A stretch of DNA of 19,317 bases from JAZQLP01 sp045629205 (GTDB lineage Bacteria > Bacillota > Clostridia > Oscillospirales > UBA644): positions 1 to 19,317 of the forward strand of contig JAZQQT010000052.1 in the NCBI GenBank assembly GCA_045629205.1, in the 5' to 3' direction. Shown piece after piece: positions 1 to 7,741 of the stretch. The number at the start of each line of letters is the position of its first letter. The stretch's first letter is position 1. The notes beneath the pieces are model-generated. The model worked only from the letters and a program-made list of their open reading frames with translations, was not told the origin of the DNA and did no database searches. Position numbers and translations under genes: made by a program.

Positions 1-737
1 CCGAGAGACCTTAAATATTTGTAACTTCTCTTGAGGCAATCAAACGGGTTTTCTCCGTAGCAGTCGTCCTGTTCGACAAAAGCGAACTGTGCGCCGCATT
101 CGATATAAGCTTCTGTGATTTTTTCCATATCGAGAATTCCTTCGCCTATAACCGCAAATCTCTTGCGATCTTCATTCATATCCTTGTAATGGACACACGG
201 AATTCTTCCGGCAAATCTGTGGATTTCTTCTACGGCATCATAACCTCCGGCGGTTATCCAGTAGCAGTCAAGAGTCAAACCGAGAATGTCGGGTGAAAAT
301 CTTTCTGCCATATCGTGGAGCATGGGCTTGCCGTCAACTATACGCTTATAGTCGAAAGCATGGTTATGATAAATAAGATAAGCGCCGTTATCTTTCATCG
401 TTTTTGCGGCATTCGGAACGAATTCCTTAAACTCTTCGTAATTTGAACCTTCGTCGGGCATTGCTCCGATACCGATATACTTGCAGTTGAAAAGTTTGTG
501 CTTTTTTATTACTTCTTCTGTATTGTGAAGGATTTCGTTATAGTTGTAATGGGTGCTGTCTGCCGTAAGTCCGTTTTCTTTTAATTTTTCGGCGAGCCAA
601 TCGCCTTCGTATGCGCAGGTTCCCGAAACCTGAACGGATTTGTATCCGATGTCGGCAATCTTTTTGAGTGTTTCTTCAAAATCTTCCAATGTTTTTGCAT
701 ACTCTCTTACGGTATACATCTGAACGCCTAATTTCAT
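1..737 (-). CDS. Sugar phosphate isomerase/epimerase-like TIM-barrel protein (3' end cut by window edge)
   Basis: Open frame from an ATG at 737-735 that runs off the left edge; 245 residues are visible. AGGAG (746-750 on the plus strand as ctcct) lies 8-9 bases upstream of the ATG. The sequence matches the xylose-isomerase-like TIM-barrel / AP endonuclease 2 superfamily (IolE and hexulose-phosphate isomerase relatives): MKLGVQMYTVRE at the start, YHNHAFDY near 123-130, LDCYW near 156-160, VHYKDM near 182-187 and VEQDD near 221-225. These include the acidic and His residues that bind the divalent metal in this family (D157, H183, E222 here). Only a few C-terminal residues should be missing, because the YLRSL tail normally ends these proteins. 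The substrate cannot be told from sequence; members act on inositol derivatives, keto-sugars or sugar phosphates. It is the last visible gene of the 8782-to-left unit, 31 bases after the second PHP gene. Family is confident, reaction is not. Confidence 0.86.
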   Translation of the reverse strand, partial: MKLGVQMYTVREYAKTLEDFEETLKKIADIGYKSVQVSGTCAYEGDWLAEKLKENGLTADSTHYNYNEILHNTEEVIKKHKLFNCKYIGIGAMPDEGSNYEEFKEFVPNAAKTMKDNGAYLIYHNHAFDYKRIVDGKPMLHDMAERFSPDILGLTLDCYWITAGGYDAVEEIHRFAGRIPCVHYKDMNEDRKRFAVIGEGILDMEKITEAYIECGAQFAFVEQDDCYGENPFDCLKRSYKYLRSL

Positions 738-768
738 TATTTTTTCTCCTTAATAAAAATCTGTAATA

Positions 769-1500
769 TTACCATCTGTATAATCTCGGCAGAAGAATAT
801 CGTCGCCTATCTGGCAGACGTAAGCTCCCCATTTAATCAGTGTGGCAAGTTCAACCGAATCCTTCGGAACTGTTTTCATTCTGGTTGCGCAGTGCCCGAC
901 CCCGTTTTCTTCGTGGGTATCCGCGCCGATTGTTTTTATAAGCTGTTTGTCTGCGGCATATTTTGCGTCGAGAGCCGGGTAGTTGTTGGTTACGAGATTC
1001 ATATTATACGCTTCAATTCCGTCGGAGCATCCTTCCTTGAATGATCCTCCGTCACGGAAAGGATGAGCCTGTATGATAAGGTTTCTGTCGTTTTTGAACT
1101 CCTTATAGAATCCCATAGCTGTTTTCATATTTATATTTTCGAGATTATATAAATCCTCTTCGGTTATTCCGAACGCCAGATAATCGTCATCCGAGTCCTC
1201 AAATGTGAATTCTGCGCCGAGAAGGATGTTAACGCCTCGTTTTTTTCCTTCATCGCAGGCTTCATAATAATCGTTCAGAAATCTATCCGTATAATCTCTC
1301 AAAGTTTCATCCGGATTTTTATCAGCCGGTTTGAAGTGATTTGTTATCGTAACGGCGGAAAAACCGCGATCGGCATACATTTCTATCATCCTGCGCGCCC
1401 CGATATCACTGCTATGGCTGGCGGGGCTGGTGTGAGTATGCAGTTCGACTTTATATTTATATTCTGCCCGTATCAGGTCAATCATTGCTGTAATAATCAT
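769..1500 (-). CDS. PHP-domain metal-dependent phosphoesterase, copy 2 of a tandem pair
   Basis: 243 residues with the five PHP metal-site motifs in order: HTH at 21-23, NH at 54-55, GAEF with E97, QAHPFRDG with H146, and GADTH with D194 and H196. PHP domains bind two or three metals and hydrolyse phosphate esters, as in HisK-type histidinol phosphatases, the YciV/RnaAM nucleoside bisphosphate phosphatase and the polymerase PHP exonuclease domain. There is no other domain, signal peptide or membrane segment, so it should act in the cytoplasm. It follows its paralogue (1534-2265) by 33 bases and is about 63% identical over 243 gap-free positions (hand count). AAGG lies about 9 bases before the ATG; a second ATG at codon 6 is possible, but both copies share the first 17 residues, so the first is kept. 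The substrate is unknown; a sugar phosphate or nucleotide is a guess from the isomerase gene downstream. Confidence 0.88.
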   Translation of the reverse strand: MIITAMIDLIRAEYKYKVELHTHTSPASHSSDIGARRMIEMYADRGFSAVTITNHFKPADKNPDETLRDYTDRFLNDYYEACDEGKKRGVNILLGAEFTFEDSDDDYLAFGITEEDLYNLENINMKTAMGFYKEFKNDRNLIIQAHPFRDGGSFKEGCSDGIEAYNMNLVTNNYPALDAKYAADKQLIKTIGADTHEENGVGHCATRMKTVPKDSVELATLIKWGAYVCQIGDDILLPRLYRW

Positions 1501-1533
1501 TTATTCAACCTTATTAAAGCCTTTCTGATGTAA

Positions 1534-2265
1534 TCACCATCTGTATAAACGCGGGAGAACAATATCATCGCCGATTTGAAATACATAATCTCCGCTTCTG
1601 ATAAGATCCGCAAGTTCAAAGGAGTTTTTCGGGATAATCTTCGACCTTGTTGCGCATATTCCGATCTGATGATGATAGTGAGCATCCGAGCCTATTGTTT
1701 TAACGAGCTGTTTTTCCGCTGCCAGATCGGCGCAGAGTGAAAGACAGTTGTTTGACGCGGTATGAAGATTCAAGTCTTCGATTCCGTCTGAACAACCTTC
1801 GGCATAATGGCATCCGTCACGGAACGGGTGGGCCTGTATGATTATGTTTCTGCTGTTTCTGAATTCTTTATAGAATGCTTTGGCATTGTCCGTGTTAATG
1901 TCTTTAAGACCGTATAAATCATCCTCGGTAATTCCGTATGCCAGGTAGTCGTTCGATGCGTCGGAAAGTGTAAATTCCGCTCCGAGTATAACGCTTATAC
2001 CTTTTTTTGCGCCTTCGTCATATGCTTCATAATAATCCCGCAGATATCTGTCGGTAAACGTTTTTATCGTTTCGTTATTTTTTTCTTTTCTGAGAAAATA
2101 ATGGTTTGTTATGGTAAGCGCTGAAAAGCCGCAATCCGCATACATGTCAACCATTTGTCTCGCCGGAACCTCACTGCAGTGGCTGCCCGGGCTGGTGTGA
2201 GCATGCAACTCCAACTTATATTTATATTCCGCACGGATCAAATCTATCATTGCGGTTATAATCAT
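1534..2265 (-). CDS. PHP-domain metal-dependent phosphoesterase, copy 1 of a tandem pair
   Basis: 243 residues, same length and layout as the next gene downstream. Motifs visible: HAH at 21-23, NH at 54-55, GAEF with E97, QAHPFRDG with H146, GSDAH with D194 and H196. All metal ligands expected for an active PHP phosphoesterase are present. The start is firm: GGGAGG sits about 9 bases upstream of the ATG, and the gene begins 3 bases after the metH stop, with its ribosome binding site overlapping the metH 3' end, which suggests translational coupling. The last 11 residues (DDIVLPRLYRW) differ from the paralogue at one position only, so the C-terminus is under constraint. Differences cluster around residues 56-70 and 164-182, which could be substrate-contacting loops (inference). 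HisK-type histidinol phosphatase is possible, but no his genes are nearby. Confidence 0.89.
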   Translation of the reverse strand: MIITAMIDLIRAEYKYKLELHAHTSPGSHCSEVPARQMVDMYADCGFSALTITNHYFLRKEKNNETIKTFTDRYLRDYYEAYDEGAKKGISVILGAEFTLSDASNDYLAYGITEDDLYGLKDINTDNAKAFYKEFRNSRNIIIQAHPFRDGCHYAEGCSDGIEDLNLHTASNNCLSLCADLAAEKQLVKTIGSDAHYHHQIGICATRSKIIPKNSFELADLIRSGDYVFQIGDDIVLPRLYRW

Positions 2266-2268
2266 AAT

Positions 2269-4623
2269 CTAATTCCTCCCAAACAGTGTTTCGGCTATTT
2301 TAACAGTTTCGGATGCGTCTTTTGCATAAAAGTCGGCGCCTATCTGCATTGCGTATTCGCGTGTCAGGACTGCGCCTCCGACAACTGTTTTGCAGTCGCA
2401 TCCGTTTTCTTTAAGCGCATCGATTGCCGATTTCATGTTTTTTACGGTAGTAGTCATCAAAGCGCTCAGTCCGACAAGACTGACTTCGTTTTCTTTTACC
2501 GCAGACACTATTGTTTCGGGAGAAACGTCGCGTCCGAGGTCTATAACGTCATATCCGTAGTTTTCCAGCAGAATTTTTACTATATTTTTGCCTATATCGT
2601 GCATGTCTCCCTTTACGGTGGCAAGAACGATTTTGCCTTTAGTCTCCGAAAGATTGTCTGCCGTTTCTTTAAGCAGATTGCATCCTGCTCTGACAGCTTC
2701 TGCCGAAGCCATCAGCTGCGGAATAAACATTCTTCCGGCTTCAAATTCTTTTCCGACGGAATCAAGGGCGGGAATATACGCTTTATTGATAATATCAAGA
2801 GGCGGGATTGTCAATGCCGCTTCGTTTGAGAGTTTGACCGTGAGCGCTGCCTGTCCGGAAATGACCGCTGAAACGATTCCGTCAAGACCTGTTTTTTTTG
2901 TATCTGCCGTTTGCGTGCCGCTTGCCTGCTGCTCATGTGAAATATAATCCTTGGCGTCGATGTCGCATCCGTTAAGAACGGAAAACGCGCGCAGAGCTTC
3001 CTGATAATCCGGTGAAACAGGATTGAGTATGGGCGCGTCAAGTCCGGCACCGAGTGCCGCGATGAGGAAAGAATTATTGAGCTTTGCCCGAGAAGGTAAT
3101 CCGAATGATATATTGCTTACTCCGAGAACGGTTTTAACGCCGAACCTGATTTTGACCTGTTTGATACATTCAAGAGTTACCGTGGCAGACGCCGGACAGG
3201 AAGCAACCGCCAGCGTAAGACAGTCAAACAAAAGATTTTCTTTTTTTATTCCGAAAAGAACAGCTCTGTTATATATTCTTTCGGCAATAGCCATTCTCTT
3301 TTCGAGAGATTCCGGAATACCTTCCTCGTCGAGTAAAAGGCAGATTAAACCCGTTCCGTATTTTGCGGCAATCGGCAAAACCGAATTAAGACTTTCTTCC
3401 GAACCGTTTACGGAATTGATGACAGGCTTGCCGACACAGTGGCGGACGGCTTTTTCGAGAGCAACGGGATCGGAACTGTCAATAACCACCGGAAGTCCCG
3501 AAACAGACTGTATTTTATCGACGAGAACAGGCAGGACTTCGGTTTCGTCTATGTCCGGCAGTCCGGCATTGCAGTCAAGCATAACCGCTCCGGCTTCTTC
3601 CTGCGAGCAGGCCTCTTCTGCAACGAATCCGTAATTCTTTTCACGTAATGCCGCCTGCATCGCTTTTTTGCCGGTCGGATTGATTCTTTCTCCTATAACG
3701 GAAACTCCGTTGCCTATCAATGCGGTTTTCCTTGTTCCGCAGAAAGCGACCTTGTTTATGGTTCTTTTTGGGGACAGCTGTCTTTTTTTTGCAAGCGAAG
3801 ACAGTTCTTTTATATAATCGGGAGATGTTCCGCAGCATCCGCCGATGATTTCAACTCCTGCGTCAAGAAGCTTTTCGGCCGCTTTTCTGAATGCTTTTTC
3901 GTCAACGGAATATTCCGTCTCTCCGTTTATAATGACCGGCAATCCCGCATTGGGTTGAGCGATAATAGGCAAATCGGTATATTCCGCAATCGTTTTTATG
4001 ATCGGCAGAAGAGTTTCCGGACCAACCGAGCAGTTTACGCCGAAAGCATCTATTCCCCATGATGTTGCCGCCACGGTTGCCGTAACGGCGTCAACGCCCA
4101 TAAATGTGCGTCCGTTTTCTTCGAATGAGAGCGACAGAATAACCGGTAAATCGGAGTTTTCCTTTGCCGCCAGAACTGCCGCTTTACATTCGGCAATGTC
4201 TGACATCGTTTCGATAAGAATCACGTCGGCTCCGTTTTCGGCTCCGCATCTGATTTCTTCGTCATAAGAAGAATAAGCGTCTTCAAATGATAATTCGCCG
4301 AAGGGTTTCATTATTTTTCCTGTCGGACCGACGTCGAGCGCGATTTTACAACCTGAGCCTTCAACGGCTTTTTTTGCGATATTCATTGCGGCGGTAACAT
4401 ATTCGCGGCATGATTTTCCGAGTTTTATACTGTTTGCGCCGAATGTGTTTGTTGTGATAAAATCTGCTCCGGCAGATATATAATCTTTATGTATGGATGT
4501 TATTATATCCGGCTCAAGAAGATTGTATGATTCCGGTATCTCGCCTGTTTTCAATCCTCTTTTTTGAAGCTCTGTTCCCATTGCGCCGTCAAAAACAACG
4601 GGACGGTTAAAGTTAAAAAACAT
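2269..4623 (-). CDS. metH: Cobalamin-dependent methionine synthase, short form without activation domain
   Basis: 784 residues. Transfers a methyl group from 5-methyltetrahydrofolate to homocysteine through methylcobalamin. Domains in order: homocysteine-binding barrel (about 1-290) with FDGAMGTELQ at 11-20, zinc ligands C198 (GVNCS) and C263/C264 (GGCCGTSP); pterin-binding barrel (about 300-560) starting at GERINPTGKK, 311-320; cobalamin cap (about 580-660); and B12-binding Rossmann domain (about 663-784) with KGDMHDIGKN, where H675 is the expected lower axial cobalt ligand. The family motif is usually DVHDIG; here Val is Met. The protein stops after the B12 domain, so the AdoMet-binding reactivation domain of E. 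coli MetH (about 1,227 residues) is absent. This short form is common in Clostridia, where a separate activation protein is expected; none is seen here. AGGA precedes the ATG by 6 bases; the gene follows metF by 7 bases. Confidence 0.97.
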   Translation of the reverse strand: MFFNFNRPVVFDGAMGTELQKRGLKTGEIPESYNLLEPDIITSIHKDYISAGADFITTNTFGANSIKLGKSCREYVTAAMNIAKKAVEGSGCKIALDVGPTGKIMKPFGELSFEDAYSSYDEEIRCGAENGADVILIETMSDIAECKAAVLAAKENSDLPVILSLSFEENGRTFMGVDAVTATVAATSWGIDAFGVNCSVGPETLLPIIKTIAEYTDLPIIAQPNAGLPVIINGETEYSVDEKAFRKAAEKLLDAGVEIIGGCCGTSPDYIKELSSLAKKRQLSPKRTINKVAFCGTRKTALIGNGVSVIGERINPTGKKAMQAALREKNYGFVAEEACSQEEAGAVMLDCNAGLPDIDETEVLPVLVDKIQSVSGLPVVIDSSDPVALEKAVRHCVGKPVINSVNGSEESLNSVLPIAAKYGTGLICLLLDEEGIPESLEKRMAIAERIYNRAVLFGIKKENLLFDCLTLAVASCPASATVTLECIKQVKIRFGVKTVLGVSNISFGLPSRAKLNNSFLIAALGAGLDAPILNPVSPDYQEALRAFSVLNGCDIDAKDYISHEQQASGTQTADTKKTGLDGIVSAVISGQAALTVKLSNEAALTIPPLDIINKAYIPALDSVGKEFEAGRMFIPQLMASAEAVRAGCNLLKETADNLSETKGKIVLATVKGDMHDIGKNIVKILLENYGYDVIDLGRDVSPETIVSAVKENEVSLVGLSALMTTTVKNMKSAIDALKENGCDCKTVVGGAVLTREYAMQIGADFYAKDASETVKIAETLFGRN

Positions 4624-4630
4624 AATAATC

Positions 4631-5494
4631 CTATCTTATGCCGGATGCATCACAAACGGCAAGCGCTATATCGGGTTTATTCATTGCGTATAAATGAACG
4701 GGACAGTCGGTATTTTCGGTAATGAATCTTACCTGCTTTGCCGCATATTCCACCCCGGCTTTTCTGAGGTCTTCGGGATTTTTTTCGTATTTATGGAGTA
4801 TTCTTACGATTTCCGCAGGAAGCGACGCTCCGCATGTAAAAACCATTCTCGTGATCTGGCTGCTGCTCATAATCGGCATAATACCTGCCGAAACCGAACT
4901 TTTAATGCCGGCTTTTTTGATTTTGTCAATGAACTCGGCAAAACATTTATCTTCAAAAAACAATTGAGATATAAAGTGGCAGACGCCCATATCTTCTTTG
5001 ATCTTCATTACCTCGATATCCTTGTCCGGATCGTCGCAGTCGACATGTCCTTCCGGATAACATCCCGCGCAAACGCAGAATCCGTTATCTACGATGATAG
5101 GAATAAGATCACTTGCATATTTGAAGTCTCTCGGAACGTTTCCGTCTATTAAATCTCCTCGCAGCGCAAGTATATTCTCAATTCCCGCGAACTTTAATTC
5201 GGCGAGCTTTTCATCGATATCGTTTCTTGTGGAATTAACACATGTCAGATGAGCCATTGCATCGGTATGGCATACGGTTTTTACCATTTGCGATAATATT
5301 ACGGTTTTACCCGAATTGCCGCTTCCCCCTGCAGAACAGGTCACGCTTATATAATCCGGACTTACGGCTTTAAATCCGTCAAGAACGGCGGCGAGTTCCG
5401 TTTCGGTCAGATCGCCTTTAGGCGGAAATATTTCAAGAGAAAAAAGACGTTTTCCTTCGTTTTTCTTTTTCTTTTCCAAATCAGAAATTTTCAC
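4631..5494 (-). CDS. metF: Methylenetetrahydrofolate reductase (GTG start)
   Basis: 287 residues, the usual length of bacterial MetF. Reduces 5,10-methylene-THF to 5-methyl-THF with FAD, supplying the methyl donor for MetH encoded 7 bases downstream. Motifs: FSLEIFPPKGD at 18-28, where E21 matches the catalytic Glu of the EFFPP motif; TCVNSTRNDI near 84-93; LALRGD at 109-114, with the flavin-contacting Asp; AGCYPEGH at 143-150; and ISQLFF at 175-180, the site of the substrate-binding Gln. The start codon is GTG (5494-5492), with AGGA 9 bases upstream; no in-frame ATG lies nearby and the N-terminus aligns with the family from here. The gene begins 17 bases after the acyltransferase stop. No SAM or cobalamin riboswitch can fit upstream, so expression probably depends on the operon promoter near 8870. 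Confidence 0.96.
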   Translation of the reverse strand: MKISDLEKKKKNEGKRLFSLEIFPPKGDLTETELAAVLDGFKAVSPDYISVTCSAGGSGNSGKTVILSQMVKTVCHTDAMAHLTCVNSTRNDIDEKLAELKFAGIENILALRGDLIDGNVPRDFKYASDLIPIIVDNGFCVCAGCYPEGHVDCDDPDKDIEVMKIKEDMGVCHFISQLFFEDKCFAEFIDKIKKAGIKSSVSAGIMPIMSSSQITRMVFTCGASLPAEIVRILHKYEKNPEDLRKAGVEYAAKQVRFITENTDCPVHLYAMNKPDIALAVCDASGIR

Positions 5495-5511
5495 TGTATT
5501 ATATCCTGCCG

Positions 5512-6702
5512 TTATAATTTTTCTTCCATCAGCAAATCCATATATGTTACCGGAATAATGGCTTTTCTTACATCGGGAACTGCTGTCAGGTGATAAAGCT
5601 TATCGTTGCAATACATATCAAAATGTTCGGCAACATTGATGGGAATACCTTTTACTTTTTCGGGTGAAGTTACAAAATTCACTTCTTTTTCGCCCTCTCC
5701 TACGTCATATCTGCCGATAACCGAGAAGGTGTCTTTGTCAATACGGAATACGCCTTTTCCCGCATTCTGAACGAGGTATCCGTCTTTGTTTTCCGTCGCT
5801 ATGATACAATCTGTTTCAAACGGCTTTGATATATCCAGACTTCGTTTGCAATAATTATACCAATCGGCAACTGTTGAGATTCCGGATTCTTCCGGTGTTC
5901 CCGAAATACGTCCGTAAAAATCTATTGAGGCGTTAAGGTCGCAGTTCTGACATCTGACGGTGCTGTCTTTTGTGACAAGTTTGTCTTCCGCACCGCATTT
6001 CGGGCATTTCCATATGATTCCGTCAAGTCCGAGTGTCGTGTCTTTTGTCTTAAACGGAATATCTGTCAGAACGTTTTCTTCGCTGTGGTCAAAAGCTGTT
6101 CTGATGGTCGAATCTATGGCTTCGGTCGTTATATTCGGTATGTCCGCTTTGTCGAACATTTTTTCGGTGGTTACGTTGATCCTGCCTTTACGGAAGCATT
6201 TTGCCCATTTCGGGAAACTTTTCCCCGCTCCGTCAACATGGACCGCATAAACATTTACTCCGAGTTTTTTGATAAGAGATGCCGTTCCGTCGGTAATACG
6301 GAGAGATTCCGAATACCATGTCAGCCTTCCTTCGGGAAAAAGAACCAGAGTATTTCCGGCTTCTACTGTTCGAAGCATATCGATAACGGCCCTTGTGTCG
6401 GGACAGAACATCTTTTTTGAGATGGAATTGATTTTTGTGAGGATCCATCTCATCATTTTTGATTTTGCGGGGAAATGTTTGCTCAAAACGAAAATCGGTC
6501 TTGCGGGCAGAAGCGCTGACCCGACTATTATATGGTCAAAATTAGAGGTATGCTGCGCAAGGATCAGGGCGCCTTTCTGCTTTTTAAGATCTTTTAGCCC
6601 GGATTTGTCTATATGAACATTATATTTTAATCTGAACCAGAGTCCCCATGTATAAGCGGCGCCATACCACAGCAGGGCGGGAGGTTTTCTGTATTTTTTC
6701 AT
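5512..6702 (-). CDS. PlsC-like 1-acyl-glycerol-3-phosphate acyltransferase with C-terminal zinc-ribbon region
   Basis: 396 residues. The N-terminal half (about 1-215) is a PlsC acyltransferase domain: the HX4D catalytic motif is H51-TSNF-D56, FPEG at 122-125 is the phosphate-binding motif, and a hydrophobic N-terminus (about 8-24) suggests membrane association. This family acylates lysophosphatidic acid in phospholipid synthesis. After it come CPKC at 233-236 and CQNC at 251-254, spaced like a zinc ribbon, then about 140 residues rich in beta-type sequence that I cannot assign. The protein is about 150 residues longer than a plain PlsC of 240-250 residues. The ATG overlaps the stop of the preceding hydrolase gene by 4 bases (ATGA) and has only a weak purine tract upstream, so translation is probably coupled. 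An acyl acceptor other than lysophosphatidic acid is possible, since paralogues with such tails are poorly characterised. Confidence 0.87.
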   Translation of the reverse strand: MKKYRKPPALLWYGAAYTWGLWFRLKYNVHIDKSGLKDLKKQKGALILAQHTSNFDHIIVGSALLPARPIFVLSKHFPAKSKMMRWILTKINSISKKMFCPDTRAVIDMLRTVEAGNTLVLFPEGRLTWYSESLRITDGTASLIKKLGVNVYAVHVDGAGKSFPKWAKCFRKGRINVTTEKMFDKADIPNITTEAIDSTIRTAFDHSEENVLTDIPFKTKDTTLGLDGIIWKCPKCGAEDKLVTKDSTVRCQNCDLNASIDFYGRISGTPEESGISTVADWYNYCKRSLDISKPFETDCIIATENKDGYLVQNAGKGVFRIDKDTFSVIGRYDVGEGEKEVNFVTSPEKVKGIPINVAEHFDMYCNDKLYHLTAVPDVRKAIIPVTYMDLLMEEKL

Positions 6703-7724
6703 AATATATTCTTTATCACTTTTGCGAACGCCTGAGCCATTTTCAGATATCCGGCATCATTCGGATGGCATCCGTCATATGAATATTCTTCCGGATTTTC
6801 TCCGTATATGTCTTTCCCGTCCACAAAATACAGATTTTTGTCGCCGTTTGTAATACCTTTCGCGTAGCTTTCCATAATCACGGCTCTGCGAAGATCCGCT
6901 GCTTTTGGATTTCTGTAATAATCCACTTTTGATGCCATAATCACCGGAGTGTCCGGCTGTTTTTTACGGAAGATCTCATACCCTCTGTAATGAGTTTCTT
7001 TAAGTTCGTCAACCGTCGGAGCATTATGGTCGTAATCATAAATAAAAAGGGAGATTTTTTGGTCTGCGATGTATTCCATCATCGGAATTTCCGCATGGGC
7101 ATTACCCGCAAAACCGAGATTAATAAAATCGGCGTCAAACATTCTCGAAAGGATGTTTGAGTAAACAGAGGCACTGCGAAGTGCCCATGCACCGTGAACT
7201 ATTGAAGAACCGTATACCAGAACCGGTAAATCGTATTTATACTGCGACGGCTTTTCGATTTTGCTGCCTGTGATTATTCCGACTTCCATTTTGTCCACAA
7301 CTGCGCCGTAAGGGAGAAATACGACATATTCTCTCATTTTAACGTCATCTTCCCAACAGTAATACTCGGATGATTTCAGCACGGTCACGCCTTCGTTGCT
7401 TTTTGTCATTTCCAGAGTCGCGCGGTATGTATATTTGCCGTTGTCGTATTCGTAAACATCAGCTGAATATCTGAATTCCGCATCGGGACTGCATTCGAGT
7501 TTGAGGATAAATTGCTGAGAATCGGTTTTGAAACGTAATCTTCCGCCTGCCGGCATTCTTGCCTGCCAGGAAAGATATGGGTTTGAAGCCTCGGTAACTT
7601 CAAAAGGCAACCGGCGATAATCTTTTCCGTATCCGTATAATACAAACGGATCTTCGGTTGCTTCCGATAATTGATATTCACTTATTTTATCTTCGTATGT
7701 AAAGGTCAATTTGTTTCCTGACAT
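6699..7724 (-). CDS. SGNH/GDSL-type hydrolase, third of three paralogues
   Basis: 341 residues. The N-terminal part (about 20-165) looks like the beta-sandwich that precedes the catalytic domain in the SGNH group with the GxDLY-type N-terminus; the catalytic part starts near 168. Visible elements: YGSSIVHG at 171-178 with S174 as predicted nucleophile (Ser replaces Asp of GDS), NLGFAGN at 202-208 as block II, YDYDHN at 229-234 as a block III counterpart, and DGCHPND at 317-323 with D317 and H320 completing the triad. Enzymes of this fold are esterases or acyl hydrolases, often deacetylating carbohydrates. No signal peptide is seen, so it should be cytoplasmic. GGAG lies 8 bases before the ATG. 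It begins 17 bases after its paralogue and overlaps the acyltransferase start by 4 bases. Substrate unknown. Confidence 0.9.
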   Translation of the reverse strand: MSGNKLTFTYEDKISEYQLSEATEDPFVLYGYGKDYRRLPFEVTEASNPYLSWQARMPAGGRLRFKTDSQQFILKLECSPDAEFRYSADVYEYDNGKYTYRATLEMTKSNEGVTVLKSSEYYCWEDDVKMREYVVFLPYGAVVDKMEVGIITGSKIEKPSQYKYDLPVLVYGSSIVHGAWALRSASVYSNILSRMFDADFINLGFAGNAHAEIPMMEYIADQKISLFIYDYDHNAPTVDELKETHYRGYEIFRKKQPDTPVIMASKVDYYRNPKAADLRRAVIMESYAKGITNGDKNLYFVDGKDIYGENPEEYSYDGCHPNDAGYLKMAQAFAKVIKNIL

Positions 7725-7741
7725 AACACTTACTCCGTCTT

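Noticed and set aside
2155..2829. Plus-strand open frame of 224 codons across the metH/PHP junction
   Set aside because: Antisense to metH and PHP coding sequence; Phe/Cys/Tyr-rich with no recognisable domain.
5498..5503. Perfect TATAAT on the minus strand directly before the metF GTG
   Set aside because: No -35 at 16-18 bases (GAAGAA there), and transcription would start at about the start codon. It overlaps the ribosome binding region in an A/T-rich gap, so coincidence is more likely.
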